Shown: positions 39,593 through 48,698 of the stretch, piece after piece
Position numbering within the stretch: the stretch's first letter is position 1
How the letters are laid out: the number at the start of each line of letters is the position of its first letter
Source: Seminavis robusta
Taxonomy: Eukaryota; Bacillariophyta; Bacillariophyceae; Naviculales; Naviculaceae
Direction of reading: 5' to 3'
DNA length: 54,954 bases
Assembly: GCA_903772945.1 (NCBI GenBank)
Contig: CAICTM010000645.1
Coordinates: 1 to 54,954 of the forward strand
Program-made: the position numbers and the translations under genes
Notes under the pieces: model-generated
The model's input: the letters and a program-made list of their open reading frames with translations, nothing else
Databases searched by the model: none
What the model was told of the DNA's origin: nothing

Positions 39593-40891
39593 TCAAGGAA
39601 GGAAAAGTCCAAGAATGGAGTGCTTCTTGTGAGATTCGCCCTTTGCGTTTCCATTTTTGATCAAGGGATCGGCGCAGATGCTGGAATCAGATGATCCGCA
39701 GATGCCGTTCATGTCACACCCGGGAGTGCCACACCATCCGTTGTTCTGTTCGTCCGTGAACCAACTGCATTTGCTTTCGCCATCGGCCATGACAGTGTTA
39801 GTGCAGTCCAGGCAGTTTCCTGCTCCTCCGCAATGCTGCTGATTGTAGACTTCTTCCTTCGCCATGAAGCAAATGTCGTCGGCAACCATGGATGGGAAGG
39901 CTGACAAGGTGTAGCAGGCTGCATCTGCAATTTCGTCGCAGGAATCCTGGCATGACCCCGCAACCCAGGCACATCCGCCCGAGCTTGCCATACAATCAGA
40001 GCAAGAAGCCAGCGCTTGACATGAAGTGCTCTTCGGCTTTTCAACAAGCTTCTGGACTGACTGGGCAAGAGTCTTCGATCTTGGCGAAGGTTCATTGCAG
40101 GTATCGGCTCCGCACCTCCCGAGAAAGTCACAGCCTCCGGTTCCGCACCAATTCATACCGCTTTCTTCGTCCGTGTACCACTGACAAGGGGTTTTCCCGT
40201 CGGATTTAAGAGTTGATGTGCAGGTACTGCAACTGTCGTGATCTGAACAGAGCCTGTGGTCTTCTTCGTCAACAAAGGCTTCTTGACAAATCCCATCAAC
40301 AGGGATGCCCGTGAATGTCTCAGTGCTGTAGCAAGTTGCGTCTGCAATTGTGTCGCAGGTGGCAATACACTCACCGGCAAACCAGCCACATCCATCTTCC
40401 ACACAAGAATGGCAGCCGAAGGTTCCAGCAAGGAAGCAACGTTCATCTTCAGGGTCTGTGAAGCAAACATCTGTACCCATGGTCCATGCATCCGAAAGTA
40501 AGGGCTTGCAAGAATTCCATTCAGGATGCCAAAAGCAGCTGTCCACTCCATTTGATAGCTTTGTAGATGTACAGCTACCGCATTCGTTTTGGGCATCACA
40601 GATTGCATGGTTCCGGTCCGCCTCCTCTGAGATTGCGCAAATCTGCTGGCTGTTCAAGTTGGGAAAGACTGCATGATCATAGCAGTCTACGTCCGCGATA
40701 TCCCCACATGAATCTAAGCATTGTCCAGCGGCCCAGCTGCAACCGTTAAGGACACAGTCACCACAGTTTGATGCTTCATAGCAAAAGAACGGTTCGCTCT
40801 CCAAGCTTCGTGTGGTGGGGCCCGACGATACAGCGCCAGAGATGCAAACGCTGATGATTGCAATGATCGCTTTTCCATTGGAGTGAAACAT
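39593..40891 (-). CDS. Secreted cysteine-rich protein with three PSI-like repeats
   Basis: From ATG 40891 the product has 432 residues. The start, MFHSNGKAIIAIISVCISGA, is a signal peptide (cleavage near AVSSG). Three tandem units at ~37-143, ~152-265 and ~291-406 share the layout: Cys-xxCxxC..GCxW.AGxC..xCD.IAD..CY, an Ile/Cys step, then CxxCTST..DG...CxWxxDE...WC. The repeated GCxWxxGxC core is like plexin/PSI cysteine knots, which act as small disulfide-stabilised spacers in extracellular proteins. A Ser/Lys linker separates units 2 and 3. The frame is open upstream to 41059 but that part is low complexity (Thr/Asn/Lys) and is better read as 5' leader. Likely secreted or wall-associated; ligand unknown. 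Confidence 0.78.
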   Translation of the reverse strand: MFHSNGKAIIAIISVCISGAVSSGPTTRSLESEPFFCYEASNCGDCVLNGCSWAAGQCLDSCGDIADVDCYDHAVFPNLNSQQICAISEEADRNHAICDAQNECGSCTSTKLSNGVDSCFWHPEWNSCKPLLSDAWTMGTDVCFTDPEDERCFLAGTFGCHSCVEDGCGWFAGECIATCDTIADATCYSTETFTGIPVDGICQEAFVDEEDHRLCSDHDSCSTCTSTLKSDGKTPCQWYTDEESGMNWCGTGGCDFLGRCGADTCNEPSPRSKTLAQSVQKLVEKPKSTSCQALASCSDCMASSGGCAWVAGSCQDSCDEIADAACYTLSAFPSMVADDICFMAKEEVYNQQHCGGAGNCLDCTNTVMADGESKCSWFTDEQNNGWCGTPGCDMNGICGSSDSSICADPLIKNGNAKGESHKKHSILGLFLP

Positions 40892-41869
40892 GATTGTTGT
40901 AATGAGGTTTTTGTTGGTTAATTTGTGGTTGTTGTCGTTTGTTGTCGTTTTGTGTTGTGTTGTTTTGCAATTTGTGAGCTTGATGCAGGACGATGGGCTA
41001 GCCAGTTGAGGACGAGCAGTCGTAAATGCTTGCCCGAAACATGCAAGTCCGCAAGTCACAGTTCGTATGTAGCCTTGAAGAGTGACTGGACCACTTCAAG
41101 TTACGGGTACGAATGGCACAATTGCTAAGGCGTACAGCAGTCGTTCCGGAAGGTGAAGCAACGCCTCGGTGGCTGCTCATGCATGGCAAGAAGTTCGAAC
41201 GATTCATTTCGCTAAGATCTCCAGGATGTACAAGAAGGCGTTCACGAAAATATTGGATCTTTCTTCTTGGAGGAAGTGCGGCTATCGGCCGCATGAGGAG
41301 GCTGAAAGGAGAGTTGCCACTCCGGTACCGGCAATTATATAAAGTACCAACTAGCACTATTGGAACACGATCCATGCCAGGAGGCATCATTAGTACTAGT
41401 AATTCCTTATAATCATTAACACATTCCTAATGAGCCAGGGCTCTTTGCGAGATGCAAGTGGAGCTGTGAATTAAGTAGGGATCGTGCAAAGCGCATATCA
41501 CTGACGGCTGCAGAGTTTGCTTGCTTGGTGCATCTAACTAGTCGAGTCGATTCGACGATTTGCGATCAACTAAAGTCGCGACTGTGCATCAACGAGTCAT
41601 TAGTGGTAGTGTACACTCGTAGTTACCCACTGCACAGCCAATTTCTGAAAAATAGCAGCTGCTAAATGGCAGCTTATCGTTCGCTATACCCGGTTGTGAA
41701 TTGAGCCACAGTTAATAGATAACTCATACGTGAGTTCCTTGCAAAACCGATGCATTCATTGGGATGTGCTTCGACTTTTCGTGTCGGCGGCTCCAGAAAG
41801 AAAACAGCAAGCCCTCATCTTCACAACAATGAATGACACTGTCACTTGTATTTTTTCAAGCAACTTTAA
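40892..41869. other. Intergenic, no supported gene
   Basis: Minus-strand leader of the cysteine-rich gene at the left, then short frames without motif. Confidence 0.35.
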
Positions 41870-43327
41870 TCAACGCTTGTCTCCAACTTCAAAGATATGC
41901 ACTTCAATGGGGTCGTCCACGCTTCCTTGCTTCGTTGAATTTCCACCCATTCCACTTCGCAGAAAAGGAATAACTGGACCCATGGATGACTCTTGTTTCA
42001 TGCTGACGGGTCCCAAGGTGGCAATATGAAATTTCCAATTGGTGCCTTCAGCCAATGCATCGGGGACCAACTCATCGTTGATTGCCTTTCGAACATCTTC
42101 AAAGGAAGAGTATTCCATAGAGTCCACCTTGACAAAGCCAATGTTGCTGTATGACTTGCTGTTGTTTCTCCCTCCTCGTTTCATAACCTTGCAATACAGC
42201 GGTGCATCCTTTTCTCCTCGCTTTCGTTCCTTGCGTTTTCCATGTCGCTTACTGCTCTTGGTTCTCTTTTTTTTGCCCCGTTGCGGTGACATGACATTGT
42301 GATGATCCTCGCTGCTAGTAATGGTAGCTTCCTTTGGTTTCTTTTTGTGGGGAATGGGGAGCAGCTGTGGTTGATCTTCCGCGTGACCATTCCAATCCAG
42401 TCTCATATGCAAGGGTTTGTCCTCTTCAACAATGGCGGCTTGTAAAGCTTGCTGGAATTGAAGTGCTCTTTGTTTCCCGGCCGCCCTGGCGGTTTTGCCC
42501 AAACTGAATAATGGTTTCAAAAAACAATGTGAGAAGTCAATAGCAAAAGATGAATGAAAGATCTCCAACGTTGCAGGATATCTTACTGGTAATTTTCTGT
42601 GAGGCCCTCGTGCCATTTGACAATCTTGTTGCTGGTGAGTACGGCAAAGGGTGTCTCTTGGCACTCAAAAAAGTAGACTATATGTTTCTGCAAAATTGTG
42701 AGAAACCGTACGCCCTCATTGCTAGCCACATACGTGTAGTTGGTACCTACCTTTCCCAAGTTCTTTTTGGCTGTCTGACGAGCACTCCCCTCGGTCAGGC
42801 GAGGATCAAAGACACAACTGGGCCAATATCCATAACCAATGCCGCCATGGGCAAAGCAGACCTCACCGAATCGCGACGTGTACTCTCTGGGAAGTGCATT
42901 GACGGTATCATTAAATCCATCATCTTTGACGGTGGCCGTGCGGGTCGTCTTGGCTCTGCAATTGTCTGTCAATATTGATTGATTAAAAATCACATGCTAT
43001 CAGTGAGATGGACGGTGCTCATCTTGGATGCATAATTATTGTCCTCCACTTACCACAGAACCAATCATCCTCGGGTACAGCCGCCAGGGGAGGGTCCAAA
43101 CAGTACGTGTGGTACTCGTCGTTGCAGCCCTCACAGAGCATCAAGTTGTTGTGGTCATCATCCTTGACACAAATCAGACAACCCGTGTCATTGCCTTGCC
43201 GGGGGCCGTCGCTAGCATGCGAGAAGGTTGGTCGACCATTAGAACTCAACTCTCCTTGGGCTTGCAGCTGACGGATTAGGCAGCGCCGTTCCTCCTCTTC
43301 CAAAAACATTCCATCTTTCGAGGCCAT
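41870..43327 (-). CDS. PHD finger plus PWWP-like chromatin reader protein
   Basis: Four exons by eye: 43327-43054, 42965-42751, 42687-42587 and 42503-41870. Joined, exon 1/2 completes a C4HC3 PHD finger: CLIC - LMLCEGCNDEYHTYC - PEDDWFCDNC; the last CxxC is split by the 88-nt intron (GTAAGT...TTGACAG), which validates that junction. Exons 2/3 form a PWWP-like module: RFGEVCFAHGGIGYGYWPSC ... KHIVYFFECQETPFAVL ... IVKWHEGL. The 63-nt intron between them (GTAGGT...TTTTGCAG) has no stop and is a multiple of three. Exon 4 follows an 83-nt intron and encodes Lys/Arg-rich nuclear-signal stretches (KKKRTKSSKRHGKRKERK) and an acidic-basic tail. PHD fingers read histone H3 tails; PWWP domains bind methyl-lysine nucleosomes. 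Confidence 0.8.
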
Positions 43328-44907
43328 TCTTGCTTCGCACACACAGAAAAGAACAGACCCAGGAACCGATGCGGTACGACGATCAGCACCTTTGTTCCTT
43401 CAAGTCTGGTACTGTATCTTGCTTTGACCAATTGATCAGTGGCTTCAACAGGGTGAGAACAGCGGGAATAATACATGTAAGAGGACTGGCAAGGGCTTCT
43501 CTGCTACCGTTGCAGATCAAACAGGATCCAAAGAATCGTCACTCCCTTGCAAGATTCACCTGCCAAAGCTCCTGCCAAAAGCCTCGCAAGCTTAAGCCAG
43601 CTCAGCAGCTTCAACTCAGCTCTCAGCCCCTTCTCCCCTTGAGAAGCTCTCGCCTCCCCAAATCCCAAAGAACAACCACCAGCTTCTAATGCTACCGGAG
43701 ACTTGACTGTCACTCTGCAACGGTCAGCAGTGCAGGACCATGACAATGGTGCCTCTCCGGGAGATCTCAGTCGCCCAAGCCGCCCCGGATTGCTCAGTTC
43801 AGTGTTTTGGCTCCATAGAAACCCATCGTGGTCTATTCTAGTGAGTACGGTAGTTGCTACACATTCTATGAAAGAGCCAGGGCTTCTCTTGATTCGATTC
43901 AGGCCAGCTAGCTAGAAGGATCCAAGAACAAGGAAGCCCATACCGTAGCCAGCCTCCACCAGCAGCTCACCGGCAAATTCAGATGCTTGAGCTACTGGCT
44001 AGCTAAACTTCTTCAGAAGCGAGATGATCATGTACTGTAGTTCACGAGCTGAAGATATTGAGAAGGCTCTCGGAAAACTAGTAGGTCAACCAGGCAGCCC
44101 AGTCAGCTTCTCAGCTTGTCAACGGTGCGCCAATGCTTCAAATTATTGCACACTGTACGTGTGATGCTGGGTTCCCACCGTTGATTTCTGGAGCAATGCT
44201 GTCCAGTGAAATTCTTCAGAATGAAACAACAGCTGATGACCTGTCGACACTGCTTCTTTCGGTGCAATTCACAGCTTGGCACAATCAGATTCAAAAGTTC
44301 ACTACATACATGTACTGTATCAATCTATCTTTGGTGACTCGCCGAAGCTGTGATGCTGTCGCAAGCCGCAAGCTGGCTGCAATGCAACGCTGCCATCGGC
44401 GCAATTTCCGTTGGCATGCATCCTTCCGAACAGGTTCTCAAACTGGTCATTGGGGAGAACAGCGAAAACCGTTCAATCCGAACAACGACATTTGTTTAGA
44501 AGACCCCAATTATTGAGCCCTTCGCATTCAAGGCATTCTCTGTTGCTCAGGATGTTTCGCTTACACCAAAGGCATCGGGGAAAAGAAATCATTTAAATGA
44601 AAAGGCTTGAGAAGGCCATTGTCAAAACTTCAGTCTTCACTGTATTTAACAAGTTGAAGGGAAAAGAACAGTAAAACCTTGAAAGTTTACCCAAGATTTG
44701 ATCGTCACCTTTGCAGCTTCTCCAGGAGGTCCAGCCAGTCCCATCCAGCATCCAGCCTTGTTGTCAACTCCAAACTTTCATGGCTCTCATCTCTCATCAT
44801 TAGCTCATCATTCATCATTCGATCTGCTCTCTCCGTTCTCATAATTTGAGTTTTCAAAAACACAAACACCAACTCTTCAAAACCAACGACAAAACCAAAC
44901 AACAACC
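43328..44907. other. Intergenic, no supported gene
   Basis: Frames up to 127 codons (44133-44516) show no motif. The ~200 bases before 44908 are CATC-rich and A-rich, fitting a promoter and 5' leader for the globin gene. Confidence 0.4.
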
Positions 44908-45586
44908 ATGGGCTTTTCTGATCTTGACTTTGCTACCATCCATGATGTCATTAACTCCTGGGAAAGACTTCGTCAACTGAAAGACTATGATGTAGAAGCT
45001 GGCACCCTCCTGTTCTCCCAGTAAGTCGACTATCATCTTCCATTCTTTTCTCCTCCATTCTGCAACTCTTCTCTTACCAATGATCTTTCATTTTTCTCTC
45101 ATCAAAACAGCATGTTTGACAAATGCCCTCGCACCAAAGTCCTCTTTGGTTTTCCGTTGGACATGGCCACAGACCACGATTCCTTGTTATCCAACCGCCG
45201 ATTCAAAGCCCACTCCAAGTACATGATTTCCATGCTGGGCAAGGCACTCAATATGCTGGGGCCTGATGATGAGTTGCTCACAGAAGTCATGTCAGATTTG
45301 GGAAAGAAACATGTCCAGCTGGGCATTGATGATGAAGCCTACTACAGAGTTATGGGTGATTCCTTGTTTGTGGCATTGGGCGAGCTGCTTGGAAAGGAAT
45401 TCTCTCCACAAGTGGAAGAATCATGGACCATTGTGTATGGCGAACTTACATCAGCCATGATCAAGGAGATGCGTCAAAAGTGAGTCCATCAGCACCAGCC
45501 AAGGCTATCCCTTCATACAACTACATCCACACTATAAACAATAGTAACTGCATTTTATCTTCCTTTGCAGTGTTCTTCTGAAGTAG
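44908..45586 (+). CDS. Globin (single-domain haemoglobin-like)
   Basis: Three exons: 44908-45020, 45111-45479 and 45571-45586, with introns of 90 nt (CCA|GTAAGT...AAAACAG) and 91 nt (AAAA|GTGAGT...CTTTGCAG). The product has 165 residues, right for a single globin fold. Landmarks: CPRTKVLFGF with Phe50 at the CD1 position, FKAHSKYM with His72 as distal E7, and LGKKHVQLGI with His105 as proximal F8. The C-terminal helix is ESWTIVYGELTSAMIKEMRQ, ending NVLLK. No signal or transit peptide, so probably cytosolic. Likely roles from the family are nitric-oxide detoxification or oxygen handling; which one cannot be told. The first intron splits the codon for His38, aligned with the ancestral B12.2 globin intron position. 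Confidence 0.9.
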
Positions 45587-47576
45587 TGTAGCACTGATTC
45601 TTTGTCAACTAGCTTCGCACCCCAAAAGCGCCCCTATCTACAAGCTGGCTTGCATTAAGCGAACCAAAGATTGGCACCTGAAAGCCAACCCAGCATATCC
45701 ACAACGAGCTCCAGTTGTCTGCTTCTGCCAATGACGCACTCCTACCGACGAGCGATGGAAGGCTTCCCATGCATCCATGCATTTCTCAAGATGCCGCCGT
45801 GAAGCAGGTCTGCATCAACGATGAGGGAGGGACGAAACAGGAAGGCATCCATCAGCCAACAAGCGAAACCCATTATCTACCTAGTTAGCAAGGCAGTAGT
45901 AGCAGCTGCCAAGTGGAGGCAGCTAGCGAATAATTCGATCGATGATAGCTTTCAGCATCATGAGAACAGCACAGTCGGTGACACGAACGACTCGATCGTG
46001 TTGTAGACCGAATCATCATCATGATGAGAATCGTCGTCAAAAAAAGCTGGGGTATATCGATTATCGTTGACTCGAGCTTCGCTCCCCCTGTCGCCCGTTA
46101 GCTACGGTATCATGCAGTGGCATGGAGCTGTTTGGGCAAATCATGACAAGGAATGAGAATAGCTTATAGATGTTTTGGTCTTGACAATCTTTAGCTTTGT
46201 AACTTTGCAACTAGGTGGGCCTGAATGGATTTGCACGTGCATAAAATGTCGGCTCACGAAAAGGCAACGGAAGCGGAACGGCTGCAAGGGTTGGACTGTA
46301 GCTATTATCATCCAAGCCATGGACACTACATGCAGTCTACAGGCAACAACAAACTTCCACTATCTTCCGGAGCCATCAAATTGGAACGCAACTCCATGCA
46401 ACTCCATGCAACGACATATGGTTGAAGAGACTAAAGACTAAAGCCACTGATCATAAGATGGTCAAGGTCTTCAGGCCAATAGTTTCTGGCTCGGATGCGA
46501 ATAATGCAAACATACCTACAGAAGCTCCTGCGGTACAGACCTGTTGGCCGTTCTCTTTATGTTCGCAATACGAAGCAAAACTAACTGCTGCTGTCAATCA
46601 AAAGGAAGTGTCCGACAGTGTCCGACTGGCTAGAACAGAAAGCAAAGTGCAGTACAAGTACACCAGCCATCGTCCCTTGTCTCAAAAGCCACCAGAGCCA
46701 CATTGTCGCAAAGGTGCACACCTCGCCCAGTCCTCGCCCACAGTTCCTGACTGCTTCTCCCGCGACCAAGAGGCTGTTTGCTGCAGGGTTGCAACTTGCA
46801 AGAGCTCTTGCAAGTCCATGAAGCATGAAGCTTGAAGGGGGGCAGCTCTTCCTGCTTTGAGGGTTAATAGCAAAGACAATCCGGGTTCTTTTGTGCCTCC
46901 CATCTCTTCTTTTAGTAAGCCAAGACATTCTTTCTACTTTGGCAAGTAAGTGTGAGCCGTCAATGACTGTAGAAGTACGATGCTTCGAAAGAGAGCCCTA
47001 AACTGTAACGTACTCGTATGCTCTTCTCTACTAGCGAAGTGAGGAGGCAAAAACACTTCTGCATCTTGGCGCTACACTCCTCCCTTGATATTAAGATATC
47101 TCTAAATTCACCTGAACCCTGAAGGCATCTTAGCAAAAACTCAAATATCTGCACTGAGAATCTTCTTAGCATTTTGTTAAAATTCAGGGTCCAAAGGCAA
47201 CATCTTAGCTTTCTTGGCATTTCTATTGACCATACTAGTAGTATGGTACATACCAACCTTGCTACTCTGATTTCCACCTTACCGAACATACCCCTAGGAG
47301 AAGAGAGGAAAGAGCAGTGTATCATCAGCCGGAGGCGAAATTTTTTACTTTTGGTACCTGTTTCTAAAGCATTTTGTTGTAGAAAAGTGTCATTGTATCA
47401 TCTCTCAATCTCCTATGTGCCCAAGGGAGAGTGCTTACTGGCTATCTTAGCTCTAGTGCCGATCTGAGTGTCTCAATTATCTTAACATTTTAGCAAATCT
47501 CAGTACTCGACATCTTATCTCCGACTCTCTTAATGTCAAGGGAGGAGTGTACTAGTAATCGATCAAGGAGTCCACC
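45587..47576. other. Long intergenic stretch, no supported gene
   Basis: Frames of 88-137 codons near 46175-46835 show no motif. From ~47050 to 47560 short words such as CATCTTAG and TAGCATTTTGTT recur loosely, suggesting old repeat debris. Confidence 0.35.
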
Positions 47577-47579
47577 ATC

Positions 47580-47927
47580 ATGATGCCAAACTTGAACGGC
47601 AAATTAGCAACAGACGACAAATTGAAACTGTCGAGGGGTGATTTCTTTTGCACCACCGCGGATGTTTGGTCAGTGCAGTATAAGAAGTGTTCACGGGAAC
47701 ACTGGGACGCTTTCTGGAGGTCAGGCGATGTTAGCATCAAAGGCTGGCAATGCCGGCAAGTCCAGCAAGGCGATGAAGACCTTTTGGACTACTATAAGGT
47801 CACTCGGGACGCGATGGATGAGGGTATGGTACCCGTGTTGAGTCATGAGTATCCGGGACTGAAGTTCGAAATCGACTGGACCACCAAAAGCGAATTTGCA
47901 AATTCTTCACTTTTCTTTTTAGACTGA
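47580..47927 (+). CDS. Small hypothetical ORF
   Basis: 115 residues from an ATG-ATG start (MMPNLNGKLATDDKLKLSRG). Composition is balanced, with acidic and aromatic residues (WDAFWRSGDVSIKGW, DLLDYYKVTRDAMDEG). No known domain. It lies ~0.5 kb before the TGACGTCA block of the retroelement and could be either host or element derived. Confidence 0.3.
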   Translation: MMPNLNGKLATDDKLKLSRGDFFCTTADVWSVQYKKCSREHWDAFWRSGDVSIKGWQCRQVQQGDEDLLDYYKVTRDAMDEGMVPVLSHEYPGLKFEIDWTTKSEFANSSLFFLD

Positions 47928-48411
47928 CTTTTAAAATAGCTCCACCAAGGCCAAATAGTCTCTCTAGTGTTTAACCAACATCTAAAAAGAAAAGCCCTGT
48001 CTAGACAGTTATCAGTTACATTACAAGCCTCCAGGTGCTCTGTGAGCGAAGGAACAAGCCGAAACGGAGCGTCAGAGCCTCCGAACGGACGAAACGAGTA
48101 GTAGTAGTCATCGTGGACTCGAACAACATCGATAGCCGGCAACGGTTCGACGTCTTCCCAACCGACTACAGGTAAGCCAAGGGTACCACTGCGACTGCAG
48201 GAGTGAGTACGACAAGCTACCAATCTCGAACAACAACAAAAGCCGCTATTGTAGGCGAAAACGACCGATAGAAGCGCCATTGTCAGTCTTTTTCTTTCTT
48301 TCGTTTTCGATCGATCGAAGAAGAATTTGCTGACACCTTGTTGGTGAGTCCATTGAGTCAAATTGACTCATTTGACTCGAATCGGAATTTCGATTCGGAA
48401 ACGGGAATCAG
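47928..48411. other. Region upstream of the TGACGTCA block
   Basis: A minus-strand frame (47843-48361) contains a hydrophobic MALLSVVFAYNSGFCCC start but no other support. TGACTCA-like words at about 48350-48378 adjoin the regulatory block. It may belong to the 5' LTR of the following Gag-integrase remnant, although no match to the LTR at 51661-52045 was found. Confidence 0.35.
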
Positions 48412-48570
48412 TGACGTTTTTGCTGACGTCATCCGGTGACATCACGTGACGTCATCGTGTGACGTCATCGCGTGACGTTTTTTGCTGACGTCATCAGTGT
48501 CACATCAGATGTCTGAGTGACGTCACACCCGTGTCACATCAGACGTCCGAGTGACGTCATAGTGACGTAC
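48412..48570 (+). promoter_or_regulatory. Cluster of TGACGTCA (CRE-type) bZIP sites
   Basis: Six complete TGACGTCA palindromes (48424, 48447, 48460, 48486, 48518, 48552), three TGACGT half sites (48412, 48473, 48563) and one TGACATCA (48437) within 160 bases. The right part is a ~34-base near-duplication beginning GTGTCACATCAGA. TGACGTCA is the classical bZIP (CREB/ATF) target, and TGACGT elements mediate CO2/cAMP responses in a diatom carbonic anhydrase promoter. The block sits ~130 bases before the Gag start at 48699, so it most likely drives the retroelement. Confidence 0.75.
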
Positions 48571-48698
48571 CCCAAGTATACCCGATAGGTGCGCATCGAC
48601 GCGCTGGACTCATATCGAAGAACGGTAATTTCGTTTGAGCTACGGTTGGAGAGCTACGGCATCTTTTGTCCGCAAGTTTCCAACACAAGTCGTCCATC

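Noticed and set aside
43600..44516. Several frames of 70-127 codons before the globin gene
   Set aside because: Short, unrelated frames without motif or splice support.
47843..48361. 172-codon minus-strand frame with a hydrophobic MALLSVV start
   Set aside because: Overlaps another ORF and a likely retroelement control region; nothing else supports it.
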